From NCBI RefSeq assembly GCF_009931695.1, contig NZ_CP048000.1, positions 3,055,501 to 3,119,500 on the forward strand: a stretch of DNA of 64,000 bases, read 5' to 3'. The notes below the pieces were generated by a model that saw only the letters and a program-made list of their open reading frames with translations, was not told where the DNA came from and searched no databases. Source of the stretch: Anaerocolumna sedimenticola. GTDB lineage: Bacteria > Bacillota > Clostridia > Lachnospirales > Lachnospiraceae. Within the stretch, counting starts at the first letter, position 1. Every line of letters starts with the position of its first letter. Of this stretch, positions 44,119-53,067 are shown piece after piece. Made by a program: the position numbers and the translations under genes.

Positions 44119-45369
44119 ATGAGTCAGATACAAAACGAGGCACAAATAATAATTGAGGAATCCATTAAAAATGTACTTCCTCAGACAGCAGTGGAAAAAG
44201 CACTTGCAAATAAATCATTTTCAGGGAATATCATAGTAATATCCATAGGTAAGGCTGCCTGGACTATGGCGAAAGCTGCAAAGAATATACTTGGTTCATC
44301 CATTAAAAAAGGTGTCATAGTAACGAAATATCAACACTCTCAGGGAGATATGGAAGGGTTTGAAATTATTGAGGCAGGACATCCGGTACCGGACGAAAAT
44401 TCAGTTCTTGGTACGGTTCGCGCGATTGAAGCCGTTAAGGGATTAACAAATGAGGACCAGGTAATATTTTTAGTTTCCGGCGGCGGTTCCGCATTATTTG
44501 AAAAACCGGCGGAAGGTCTTAGTTTAGAGGATATTAAGAAAGTTACCGGGGATTTACTTAAGAGCGGTGCAAACATTGTCGAAATGAATACCATCCGGAA
44601 ACATCTGTCCGATGTAAAAGGAGGTAAATTTGCGTCTCTTTGTGCTCCAGCTAAAGTTTATTCTATTGTTTTATCCGATGTAATCGGTGACCGTTTAGAT
44701 TCCATCGCTTCCGGACCGGCTTATCCGGACAGTTCTACAGTTATGGATGTAAAAAATATTATTAAAAAATATAATCTGCAATTTAATGAAGCCATATTGA
44801 ACGCTTTAAACAATGAAACTCCCAAAGAACTAAGCAATGTAGAAACCGTAATTACCGGAAGTGTCAGTGAATTGTGTAAAGCCGCAGCTGAAAATGCAAA
44901 AAAACTTGGATATACTCCCTATGTTTTATCATCAACCTTAGAGTGTGAAGCGAAGGAAGCAGGTAAATTTTTATCCTCTATGGCCAGGGAAATCCGTAAT
45001 GGAAACCTTTACGGGCTGAAAGCACCTTGTGCTCTTATCGTAGGAGGTGAAACTACCGTTAAAATTCAGGGTACCGGTTTAGGAGGAAGAAATCAGGAGT
45101 TAGCATTAACTGCTGCAGCAGGAATTGAAGGAATGCAAGATACCCTTATCTTTTCCCTGGGTTCCGATGGTACTGACGGCCCAACGAATGCTGCCGGAGG
45201 TATGGTGGATGGAGAAACTCTGGATAAATTAAAACAGCTTGGTATGGATCTCGAAGAAATACTGAATAATAACGATTCTTATCATGGATTAAAGGCTGTG
45301 GACGGCTTGATTATGACAGGTGCAACAGGTACCAATGTAAATGATGTAATGGTTGTTTTATGCAGATAA
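44119..45369 (+). CDS. Glycerate 2-kinase, MOFRL/DUF4147 type
   Basis: A 416-residue class II glycerate kinase (TtuD/GckA-like) that phosphorylates D-glycerate to 2-phosphoglycerate, feeding lower glycolysis. The N-terminal DUF4147 domain has SIGKAAWTMAKAA, EAGHPVPDENS and FLVSGGGSALFEKP. The C-terminal MOFRL domain has LIVGGETTVKIQGTGLGGRN and SDGTDGPTNAAGG, which holds the catalytic residues. Older databases label this family hydroxypyruvate reductase. GGAGGAATAAAC precedes the ATG; the garR remnant is 20 bases upstream and the terminator follows at 45437. Confidence 0.93.
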   Translation: MSQIQNEAQIIIEESIKNVLPQTAVEKALANKSFSGNIIVISIGKAAWTMAKAAKNILGSSIKKGVIVTKYQHSQGDMEGFEIIEAGHPVPDENSVLGTVRAIEAVKGLTNEDQVIFLVSGGGSALFEKPAEGLSLEDIKKVTGDLLKSGANIVEMNTIRKHLSDVKGGKFASLCAPAKVYSIVLSDVIGDRLDSIASGPAYPDSSTVMDVKNIIKKYNLQFNEAILNALNNETPKELSNVETVITGSVSELCKAAAENAKKLGYTPYVLSSTLECEAKEAGKFLSSMAREIRNGNLYGLKAPCALIVGGETTVKIQGTGLGGRNQELALTAAAGIEGMQDTLIFSLGSDGTDGPTNAAGGMVDGETLDKLKQLGMDLEEILNNNDSYHGLKAVDGLIMTGATGTNVNDVMVVLCR

Positions 45370-45436
45370 TTTATATTAAATTGATTTAATAAGTAAATTA
45401 ACGGAATAATATATAGAATATAAATATAAGAACGAA

Positions 45437-45468
45437 AAACAGTTTAGTAAAAGCTAAGCTGTTTTTTT
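45437..45468 (+). terminator. Intrinsic terminator of the glycerate operon
   Basis: AACAGTTTAG, loop TAAAAG, CTAAGCTGTT, then a T-run. Confidence 0.9.
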
Positions 45469-45604
45469 ACAAGAAGGTAAAGAAAGTTAGTGAAAATAAG
45501 TAATGAAGCAGTTTAGCAATATTATATATCAAGGTGTTGCATATCGCTAAAGCTACCATAAATAATGTATCATAAAGCCGATTTTTAAATATTGGAGGTT
45601 ATAA

Positions 45605-45967
45605 ATGGAGAACGAGGTACAGATTAAAAATTTTTATGAAGTAGAGCTTGAAGACTTGAACAATTGCCATAATGGAGTCGGTGTTTTAAAACACAAAGAG
45701 TTATTTTCTGGTGAAGAATTTAAATCAGGACTTCGGTTTATGAATTATACAATTCTGCCACCGGGTACAACAATCGGTGATCATAAGCATGAAAATGATG
45801 AAGAAATCTATGTGGTTTTAGAGGGAAAGGGTATTATGCATTTGGACGGAAATTCGTTTGAAGTGAAAAGCGGATCTGTAATCCGTAACAAACCATATGG
45901 AACCCACGGATTAGTAAACACCGGAGATTCCGATATGAGAGTATTAGTATTTGAGGTTGCAATTTAA
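45605..45967 (+). CDS. Cupin-domain protein
   Basis: A 120-residue single-domain cupin. Motif 1 is TIGDHKHENDEEIYVVLEGKG (split: GDHKHENDEE and YVVLEGKG) with His, His and Glu metal ligands. Motif 2 is NKPYGTHGLVNTG with the last His. Small cupins of this type bind metal and act as isomerases, epimerases or sensors; the substrate is unknown. GGAGG lies before the ATG. It is a single gene. Confidence 0.87.
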   Translation: MENEVQIKNFYEVELEDLNNCHNGVGVLKHKELFSGEEFKSGLRFMNYTILPPGTTIGDHKHENDEEIYVVLEGKGIMHLDGNSFEVKSGSVIRNKPYGTHGLVNTGDSDMRVLVFEVAI

Positions 45968-46121
45968 CTATTCATTAAATTGCCTGAAATTTTTAGTTGC
46001 ATTCAATAATAATACCGCATATAATTGAGGAACATAAATATTATATTAGATTTATTGTTAAGCAGCCGGATAAGCTATTATACTAAGTTTCTGCAAATCC
46101 GGATAGAAAGAAGGTTGGTAT

Positions 46122-46751
46122 ATGATTGTTTCTATCAATAAACCAGAATTGTTAAATATTACAGACAGTTTGGAACATAAAACGTATTTTGGTGCAAATC
46201 AGGTTTGGTATACAAAAACATGGAATAGGGAAGCCGGGTGCGGTCCAACCTGTGCTTCTAATATAACCGCTTATCTTGCCCAGACCAGGGAGAAATATAA
46301 GGAACTGTTTATACCAAATAGCTTGGAAAAAAAAGAGTTTCTAAAACATATGAATGAACTTTTTAAATATGTAACTCCCGGCGCCATGGGTGTCAATCAT
46401 GTAGACAAATTTGTCAGCGGTATAACCCAATTTGCTAAGGATAGGGGCGTTTTAATAGAAACCGAAGTATTTTCGGTAGAGAATTGTTTTACCAAGAAAA
46501 GAAATGCTGAGAAATTAACCGAATTCGTATGCCGGGGACTTACAGCAGACTGCCCACTGGCATTTTTGAATCTGTCAAGGGGTGAGGAAACCAGTCTTCA
46601 AGCCTGGCATTGGATAACAATTACCAGTGCGGAAATTAAAGAAGGCAGTTTGATTGCAACCGCATCGGACGAGGGAAGGGCAATCCAGTTTGATTTACTG
46701 AAATGGTATTTAACTACCCGCATGCATGGTGGATTAATTTTTATAAAATAA
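46122..46751 (+). CDS. Uncharacterised protein with C39-like cysteine/histidine pattern
   Basis: A 209-residue protein of unknown function. The motif REAGCGPTCASNITAYLAQ near residue 37 resembles the catalytic Cys region of papain-fold C39-type proteins (GCGPTxxA), and AWHWITITSAEI about 120 residues later offers the matching His; ATASDEGR follows where an Asp would be expected. A peptidase or transglutaminase-like fold is plausible. There is no signal peptide or membrane segment, so it acts inside the cell. GAAAGAAGGTTGG precedes the ATG. Confidence 0.6.
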   Translation: MIVSINKPELLNITDSLEHKTYFGANQVWYTKTWNREAGCGPTCASNITAYLAQTREKYKELFIPNSLEKKEFLKHMNELFKYVTPGAMGVNHVDKFVSGITQFAKDRGVLIETEVFSVENCFTKKRNAEKLTEFVCRGLTADCPLAFLNLSRGEETSLQAWHWITITSAEIKEGSLIATASDEGRAIQFDLLKWYLTTRMHGGLIFIK

Positions 46752-46796
46752 CTGTTAATGTGGATATGTTTGGTAAAAAAGGGAGGAGCTTAGAAA

Positions 46797-47180
46797 GTGA
46801 AAATTAATCATATAGCACTCTACACCAGTAATCTGGAAGGAATGAGGCAGTTTTATATTACTTATTTTGGAGGAAAGGCCAATCATTTATATGAAAACAA
46901 ACAAAAAGGTTTTCAGTCTTATTTTATTACCTTTGATGATGATACCAGACTGGAACTTATGTTTTTAACCGATTTGAAAGACAGTCCGGAAAAACTCAAT
47001 CATCTGGGATTTATTCATTTGGCTTTCAGTGTGGGAAGCATGGAGATGGTTGATCAACTGACTGATAAATTAGCAGAAGACGGTTATAAGGTTATCAGCG
47101 GGCCAAGAACTACGGGGGATGGATATTATGAAAGCTGTATTCTGGATCCGGATGGAAACCAGATTGAAATTGTAATATAA
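46797..47180 (+). CDS. VOC-superfamily protein (glyoxalase-like)
   Basis: A 127-residue vicinal oxygen chelate protein. The two beta-alpha-beta-beta-beta modules begin at INHIALYTSNLEGMRQFY and LGFIHLAFSVGS, and it ends ILDPDGNQIEIV, with the His and Glu that bind metal. The family includes glyoxalase I, dioxygenases and fosfomycin/bleomycin resistance proteins; specificity cannot be set. The start is a GTG with GGGAGGAG 8 bases before it. It lies 45 bases after the C39-like gene and may be co-transcribed. Confidence 0.87.
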   Translation: MKINHIALYTSNLEGMRQFYITYFGGKANHLYENKQKGFQSYFITFDDDTRLELMFLTDLKDSPEKLNHLGFIHLAFSVGSMEMVDQLTDKLAEDGYKVISGPRTTGDGYYESCILDPDGNQIEIVI

Positions 47181-47377
47181 CAAAAGTCGGGTGATTCATG
47201 AAGCGCTTTTGATGTATGACAGATTCCATGAACCGCCATAAAGGATGGAACACTTGTTTTTGTCTGCGTTTTTATGAAATTTTGGTATCTGATTAAAACC
47301 CAATAAGAAACTCCGTTAAACGATTTTACGCAAAATAATAACATACCTACTATTATCTATAAAGATATTAAAATAAA
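47181..47377. other. Intergenic region before terminator
   Basis: I see no gene, remnant or conserved RNA motif between the VOC gene and the hairpin at 47378. Confidence 0.4.
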
Positions 47378-47413
47378 TGCAGTTAAACTTATTATACCGT
47401 TTAACTGCATTTT
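47378..47413. terminator. Intrinsic terminator between convergent genes
   Basis: TGCAGTTAAAC (47378-47388) pairs perfectly with GTTTAACTGCA (47399-47409), then TTTT. A-rich sequence on the other side allows use in both directions. Confidence 0.88.
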
Positions 47414-47500
47414 CTATGAATTAAATTCCATTATATATGTCGTTTTTAATAATAACATAATGAATAAAAACGTTAAAACTATCATCATCCTTGGCCAAAA

Positions 47501-49222
47501 TTAAGCGCAGATTCGTTCTATATCTTCCCCATTCAAAGATTCTTTTTCTAATAGCTCGGAAGTGATCTTTTCAAGAAGTTCTAAATTAGCTTCCAGTAGT
47601 TTTCTGGTTTCATCATATAGGATATTCATCTGATTCCTGCATTTGTTCACCAGCTCACGATCAAATCCATCCAGTAAAACAGCCGTACTGAATAACCCCA
47701 TATCCTGGTCCATACCATATTTGTTAATATAATCCACTATGATGGAGGAAGCTTTCTGAATGTCATTGCTGGCACCGGTGGTGATTTCCTCTTCTCCAAA
47801 GATTAATTCTTCTGCTGCTCTGCCTGCAAGCAGCATTTGTATATTGGCATTAATTTGTTTCTGTGTCTGGAACATGGTATCTTTCGGAATACTTAGATTA
47901 AAACCTCCGGCCCCTCTGACACTGGGTATAATAGTAACTTTGGAAATATAATGATCGGGCTGGAGAAGTTTGGTTACCAATGCATGTCCGGCTTCATGAT
48001 AAGCGGTAATCCTGCGATCACGATCAGAGATAAAACTGCGGTCTAACATAGGTGCTCCGGCAATTACAGTATAGAATGCCTTTTCAATATGTTCCATATT
48101 TATTACCGGCTGTTCCTCATTGGCAGCATTAATGGCAGCTTCATTTAAAAGATTTTCTAACATGGCACCGCTGAAATATACGGTGGATTTTGAAAGTGCA
48201 TCTAAATCAACATCATCGGATATAGGTTTTTTGCCTGCATACAGATCCAGTATTTTTTTTCTGGCATTCACATCGGGTAGTCCGATTTCTATTTGCCTGT
48301 CGAAACGGCCTGGTCTTAAAAGTGCTTCGTCCAATGTATCCAATCGGTTGGTTGCACCGATTACAACAATTCCTTTATTCTCATGAAAGCCGGACATTTC
48401 CGTCAGAAGTGCATTCAGGGTTTGGTCTCGTTCATCATTACTGGCAGAAGTGTTTCTTGCGCGTTTTTTACCTATTGCATCAATTTCATCAATGAAAATT
48501 ACTGCTTTTTCACTCTTTTTTGCTTTGCTAAACAGATTTCGGATACGGCTGGCACCTACACCGACGTACATCTGAACAAAATCCGAACCGCTCATGGCAT
48601 AAAAAGGTACATTTGCTTCTCCGGCAATAGCTTTTGCCATTAAAGTTTTACCGGTTCCGGGCGGGCCATAAAGAAGAAGGCCTTTGGGCATTCTGGCTCC
48701 GACAGCAGCGTATTTTTCAGGCTGCTTTATAAATTCAATAATATCCTCAACCATTAATTTAGCTTCCGTGTTACCGGCAATCTGATTTAAAGTGATAGCT
48801 GAAGCACTGGCAGATTTATTTGCGTCCGAAATTAAAGGTTTGTTACTGCCTCCTTTACGAACATACAAGAAGACACCACCGGCGATCAGGATGAGAAAAC
48901 CAAATTGTAAAAATTTCAATCCGGTACTGTTCTGACCGTAATTTACGGTAATATTATTGGTCAGTAAATATTCAATAAAATCTTCAGTTTTGGGATTTGG
49001 AACCATATAAATATTATCTGGTTCTTTGCTAAGCATTGCTTTGAATGTATTGCCGTTTATATCATAAATAACGGATTCCACTTGATGTTCATTTACTGCA
49101 TCTAAAAATGAGGGGTAGGACATCTCAAGTTCTGTCTTATCTTTATTCACATACTGGTATCCTGCCAGGCCAACTAAAACCAGTATCAGGATTGACAGTA
49201 TTATAAAATAAATTTTTTTCAT
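47501..49222 (-). CDS. FtsH-like AAA+ membrane metalloprotease
   Basis: A 573-residue ATP-dependent zinc protease of the FtsH/M41 family. Two membrane helices (about 5-24 and 103-121) bracket an external domain of about 80 residues. Walker A is GPPGTGKT (186-193), Walker B is FIDEID (243-248) and the SRH is near RPGRFDRQ. The zinc motif HEAGH is at 409-413, with a third ligand Asp in GASNDIQKA. It lacks the long acidic/Gln-rich tail of housekeeping FtsH and is short for the family, so it is probably a paralogue for selected membrane proteins. It is monocistronic. Confidence 0.92.
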   Translation of the reverse strand: MKKIYFIILSILILVLVGLAGYQYVNKDKTELEMSYPSFLDAVNEHQVESVIYDINGNTFKAMLSKEPDNIYMVPNPKTEDFIEYLLTNNITVNYGQNSTGLKFLQFGFLILIAGGVFLYVRKGGSNKPLISDANKSASASAITLNQIAGNTEAKLMVEDIIEFIKQPEKYAAVGARMPKGLLLYGPPGTGKTLMAKAIAGEANVPFYAMSGSDFVQMYVGVGASRIRNLFSKAKKSEKAVIFIDEIDAIGKKRARNTSASNDERDQTLNALLTEMSGFHENKGIVVIGATNRLDTLDEALLRPGRFDRQIEIGLPDVNARKKILDLYAGKKPISDDVDLDALSKSTVYFSGAMLENLLNEAAINAANEEQPVINMEHIEKAFYTVIAGAPMLDRSFISDRDRRITAYHEAGHALVTKLLQPDHYISKVTIIPSVRGAGGFNLSIPKDTMFQTQKQINANIQMLLAGRAAEELIFGEEEITTGASNDIQKASSIIVDYINKYGMDQDMGLFSTAVLLDGFDRELVNKCRNQMNILYDETRKLLEANLELLEKITSELLEKESLNGEDIERICA

Positions 49223-49484
49223 TAAATAACCTCCCGAGGTTAGTAGTGGTTTACATAATACTTCTTAATTCATTGTAACGGTTTGTATTCCAAATTTCTA
49301 CAAAATATTTCTGGAAAGTATGTTTGAAAATACCAAGTGGATTCCTGCGTTAGTAATAAACATAAGGAGGGACCCGTAAGTATCGTACCTAAACTGAATT
49401 TTTCACTCGTTTAATCTATATCCATATTTAGCAGTGCATTATCATATAATAAGATTAATAAAAGTTTTAAGCCAGAGGCTTACT

Positions 49485-49958
49485 ATGCAGGAACAAGAAT
49501 TTTTTACATTTCGGGAATATATGAGAAAAGACCAGGAACTCTTATCTGCATCGGCAGAAGATTATATGGAGATGATATACAGACTTTCAGAGGAAAACGG
49601 ATTTACCAGGGTAAACGACCTTGCGGCAGCACTAAATGTACAACCGCCCTCCGTAACCAAAATGATTCAAAAATTAGCGGATATAAATTTGTTAAAATAT
49701 GAAAAGTATGGTGTTATAATGCTTGAAACAAGTGGGGCAGAAATAGGAAAAGCATTACTGAACCGGCATAATTTAATTGAGCGCTTTTTAACATTACTGA
49801 ACATAAAAGACGGTCTTTTAGAAAGTACCGAAAAAATGGAACATACCATAAGTAACGAAATATTACTTGGTATACGGGATTTTATTGATTTCTTTGACAG
49901 CAATCCCCAGGTTAGGGATAGTTTTTTTAACTTTCGGAATTCCAAAGATAAACGATAA
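49485..49958 (+). CDS. DtxR/MntR-family metal-dependent regulator
   Basis: A 157-residue regulator. A winged helix-turn-helix spans about 39-80 (RVNDLAAALNVQPPSVTKMI), followed by a dimerisation/metal domain (85-145). Candidate metal ligands match the MntR pattern: Glu25/Asp26 region, His95 in RHNLIER, and Glu116, Glu119 and His120 in TEKMEHT. There is no C-terminal SH3-like domain, as in MntR. It faces feoAB and shares a terminator region with it, so Fe2+ or Mn2+ control of feoAB is likely but inferred. AGAGG precedes the ATG at 49485; the frame is open to 49434. Confidence 0.88.
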   Translation: MQEQEFFTFREYMRKDQELLSASAEDYMEMIYRLSEENGFTRVNDLAAALNVQPPSVTKMIQKLADINLLKYEKYGVIMLETSGAEIGKALLNRHNLIERFLTLLNIKDGLLESTEKMEHTISNEILLGIRDFIDFFDSNPQVRDSFFNFRNSKDKR

Positions 49959-49963
49959 TTAAG

Positions 49964-49998
49964 AAACGGAGAAATGCCTAAAGTATTTCTCCGTTTTA
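49964..49998. terminator. Terminator between regulator and feoB
   Basis: AAACGGAGAAAT pairs with ATTTCTCCGTTT around GCCTAAAGT, followed by a T-rich end. Confidence 0.85.
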
Positions 49999-50019
49999 TT
50001 GTCCATGAAATAATATTTG

Positions 50020-52137
50020 CTATACCCAGTTAAATACCCGAAAAACAGTTGCTGTAATAAAACATACTATTACTGCAATAAGTGTAGGGATAACAGCACC
50101 AAGAATAGTCCATTTAATGCTTCCGGTTTCTTTGTGGATGGTTAAAAGGGTTGTCGCACAAGGCCAGTGAAGAAGGCTGAATAACATAACATTTAGTGCT
50201 GTAAGGTAGGTCCAGTTATGATTTATAAGGATTGTTCTTAAAGATTCAATATTATCATATTGTACCATAGCTCCCGTTGATAAATAACTCATTATTAAAA
50301 TCGGCAGTACTAACTCATTCGCCGGAAGAGCTAACAGGAAAGTCATTAGAATATAACCGTCCAGCCCAATCATTTTTGCAAAAGGATCCAGAAACGATGC
50401 AACATGGCTGATGATACTTAAATCACCTACATGAATATTGGCGAGAATCCAGATAAAAATGCCGGCCGGGGCTGCTACGGCAACGGCTCTCCAAAGTACA
50501 AAAAGTGTTCTGTCTATTATGGAAGTATAAAGAACACGGCCTATTTGGGGTGCCCGGTACGGAGGCAGTTCCAGGGTAAAGGTGGATGGGATACCCTTTA
50601 ATATAGTTTTGGATAATCCATAGGAGACCAGTAACGTTATGATGATTCCGAAAATGACCAGCCCAGTTACGGATAAAGCCGGAAGTATTCCATAATTCAA
50701 ACCTGTATTGGTAACAAGAAAAACAGAGGATATGGCAATTAAAGTAGGAAACCTTCCATTACAGGGAACAAAATTATTCGTTAATATTGCTATTAACCGC
50801 TCTCTTGGTGATTCGATTATTCTGCAGGATACAATACCTGCCGCGTTACAACCAAATCCCATACACATACTGAGACATTGTTTGCCATGGGCACAGGCTT
50901 TTTTGAATAAATGATCCATATTAAAGGCTACCCGTGGAAGATACCCTAAATCTTCTAAGATCGTAAATAAAGGAAAAAATATTGCCATAGGAGGCAGCAT
51001 AACGGAAATAACCCAGGACATGGTCCTAAAAAGTCCAAGAACGAATATTCCGTGCAGCCATTCGGGGGCATTTAAAAGGTTGAAGAGGTGAGTTAATTTG
51101 TCCTCAAGGTTAAAAAGTACATTGGATAACATTGTTGAGGGTATATTGGCTCCGAATATGGTAATCCAGAAGATAACTGCTAAAACAAGCAGCATAAGAG
51201 GAATTCCAAATATTCTGGATGTTATATAATTATCTATTATTCTGTCCCGATTCATTTTTAAACAGTCTTGTGTTACATATTTAACTTTAATATCCTCAGC
51301 TTTCTGATAAAGTTGTTTTGTTATTTCGTCCCGTATTTTCTTTTTTTCTGCTTCCATTTCATAGGAACATTCGGTGGAAATATATTTATTTAGCAGAGGG
51401 TGATTTAAATTTGTTAAGATGGAATCCAGAAACCTGGTATCTCCGTCAATTAGCCGCAAGACCAGCCATCTGGTATTAATTCCTTTTACATTCTCATCTA
51501 ATACAGGAATCAATGCAGCAGCTTTCTCTTCAATGTCCTTACTGTAACGGACAGGATTCGGACTTGGATTAACTTCACCTGTAGTCACTTTATATATCAT
51601 TTCTCTCAATTCCGAAAGACCGGTACCATTTCTGGCAGCACATAAAATTACAGGTATACCTAATTCTTTTTCAATTCCCGCCGCATCTACCTGAATATTT
51701 TTTTTCCTTGCTTCATCAATGAGATTGACACATAATATGACACGATTCGTAAGTTCCATAACCTGATAAACCAGATTTAGATTTCGTTCAAGGCAAGTTG
51801 CATCGCATACAACCACTACGGTATCAGAATTTCCAAAACACAAGAAATCCCTGGCAACTTCTTCTTCTGCCGAGGTGGCAAATAACGAATAAGTACCCGG
51901 CAGATCCACCAGAACATAATCATATCCGCTATAGGTATATTCACCTCTGGCATTAACTACAGTCTTACCCGGCCAGTTGCCGGTATGCTGATGTAGTCCG
52001 GTTAACGCATTAAAAACAGTACTTTTACCTGTATTTGGATTGCCCGCCAGGGCAATGACATACTGTTTCTCAGTTTTATCAATCTGAAAAATATCTGTCA
52101 GGGAACAGGATTGTATCGATTGAAATGTTAAACCCAT
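50020..52137 (-). CDS. feoB: Ferrous iron transporter FeoB
   Basis: A 705-residue Fe2+ importer. The N-terminal GTPase domain has G1 GNPNTGKST, G3 DLPGTYS and G4 NLID; a helical spacer follows. The membrane region from about residue 310 holds two Gate motifs and conserved Cys (CMGFGCNAAG, GRFPTLIAI). About 30 residues precede G1, slightly longer than the short N-terminus of many FeoBs. GGAGG precedes the ATG. It lies 59 bases downstream of feoA. No feoC is visible. Confidence 0.97.
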   Translation of the reverse strand: MGLTFQSIQSCSLTDIFQIDKTEKQYVIALAGNPNTGKSTVFNALTGLHQHTGNWPGKTVVNARGEYTYSGYDYVLVDLPGTYSLFATSAEEEVARDFLCFGNSDTVVVVCDATCLERNLNLVYQVMELTNRVILCVNLIDEARKKNIQVDAAGIEKELGIPVILCAARNGTGLSELREMIYKVTTGEVNPSPNPVRYSKDIEEKAAALIPVLDENVKGINTRWLVLRLIDGDTRFLDSILTNLNHPLLNKYISTECSYEMEAEKKKIRDEITKQLYQKAEDIKVKYVTQDCLKMNRDRIIDNYITSRIFGIPLMLLVLAVIFWITIFGANIPSTMLSNVLFNLEDKLTHLFNLLNAPEWLHGIFVLGLFRTMSWVISVMLPPMAIFFPLFTILEDLGYLPRVAFNMDHLFKKACAHGKQCLSMCMGFGCNAAGIVSCRIIESPRERLIAILTNNFVPCNGRFPTLIAISSVFLVTNTGLNYGILPALSVTGLVIFGIIITLLVSYGLSKTILKGIPSTFTLELPPYRAPQIGRVLYTSIIDRTLFVLWRAVAVAAPAGIFIWILANIHVGDLSIISHVASFLDPFAKMIGLDGYILMTFLLALPANELVLPILIMSYLSTGAMVQYDNIESLRTILINHNWTYLTALNVMLFSLLHWPCATTLLTIHKETGSIKWTILGAVIPTLIAVIVCFITATVFRVFNWV

Positions 52138-52196
52138 TACGAACCTCCTAAGCTTATTTTTACATCCTAAATTTCTTTATTTCGCTCGTGGTTTAT

Positions 52197-52424
52197 TTAA
52201 ATATCCAATACGGTTATAAGGGAAGCCTCTTCTTTACGTAAGGCTATCATTGCTCCACGGATATTATATATGGTGGGATCACCGCTGGGACCTTTTCGAA
52301 TAACTTCAATTTTAGCTCCCTTAGTTAATCCTAAAGCAAGCATTCTTTCTCTTGCTTTATCAGTGGATGATAATTCTTCGACAGTAACCAGTTTTCCAAC
52401 AGATACAGCATCAAGTTTTATCAT
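52197..52424 (-). CDS. feoA: Ferrous iron transport accessory protein FeoA
   Basis: A 75-residue SH3-like domain protein. The pattern RERMLALGLTKGAKIEVIRKGP (of which LGLTKGAKIEV is diagnostic) and the C-terminal MIALRKEEASLI match FeoA. It is thought to bind FeoB and modulate transport. GGAGGTAATTAT precedes the ATG. It is the first gene of the feoAB operon. Confidence 0.96.
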   Translation of the reverse strand: MIKLDAVSVGKLVTVEELSSTDKARERMLALGLTKGAKIEVIRKGPSGDPTIYNIRGAMIALRKEEASLITVLDI

Positions 52425-52545
52425 ATAATTACCTCCAAATTTATTCCAAAGAAAAGTTATAATAAACTAATTTTATAGTATGATAAAAATATGGGATGGT
52501 TACTGAAATCAGCCGATAACTAAAAATTTTACCCTCCTTTAATTA

Positions 52546-52559
52546 AGTTTCATCAAACT
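52546..52559. promoter_or_regulatory. Palindrome upstream of feoA, possible metal-regulator box
   Basis: AGTTT-CATC-AAACT, with flanking A/T extending the symmetry weakly, 122-135 bases before feoA. Size and AT content resemble DtxR/MntR-type boxes, but the match is not strong enough to name it. Confidence 0.35.
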
Positions 52560-52630
52560 AATACTTTCCCTGATTATGGATAATTGTGTAAAATGATAAA
52601 AAGAATTAGTAAGAAATTTAATTTGGCAGA

Positions 52631-52659
52631 TTGACAGATATAGATTGTTGTTGTAAGAT
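52631..52659 (+). promoter_or_regulatory. Promoter of the lysine-riboswitch operon
   Basis: TTGACA (52631-52636), 17-base spacer, TAAGAT (52654-52659), about 30 bases before the aptamer. Confidence 0.65.
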
Positions 52660-52697
52660 ATATAACATAATTTAATCATAACCTCACTTTTGCAGGT

Positions 52698-52941
52698 GAG
52701 GTAGAGGCGCGATATTTAACAGTCTTTAGCGGAGTTTGAGAAGCAAAGATGCTATTGAGAAGGAAATGTCGCCGAAGTGGATAATATACTCAGGATTATC
52801 TGCTGGGCCTGCAGTTAATAGCTGTAGGACTGTCTCAATGAACATCCCAGTTTGTTGAGTTGTGCTATCTCGTTTGGGAAAGAAGGGGGTTATTAGGTCA
52901 ATGTGTATATTAGACCTGAGGTTTCCTCAGGTCTTTTTTTT
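52698..52941 (+). promoter_or_regulatory. Lysine riboswitch (L box) with terminator
   Basis: The aptamer runs from GAGGTAGAGGCGCGAT to GTGCTATCTC (about 52698-52873). Diagnostic parts are AGAGGCGCG, GAAATGTCGCCGAAG, ATCTGCTGGGCC and GTAGGACTGTC. The expression platform ends in a strong terminator, AGACCTGAGG-TTT-CCTCAGGTCT plus seven T (52912-52941). Bound lysine should stop transcription, so the ABC importer downstream is made when lysine is scarce. A separate hairpin, ACCTCAC/GTGAGGT (52682-52703), overlaps the 5' arm of P1. Confidence 0.95.
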
Positions 52942-53067
52942 CGCGTTAGCAAATGCGATGGCATATATGAACCAAGGAAACCGGCATAAGGTGTTACATC
53001 AGGTTTTCCTTGAATAGAACAAAGAATATTTAGAATTAAATTGATCAAAAGAAGGAGAGACTAAGAT

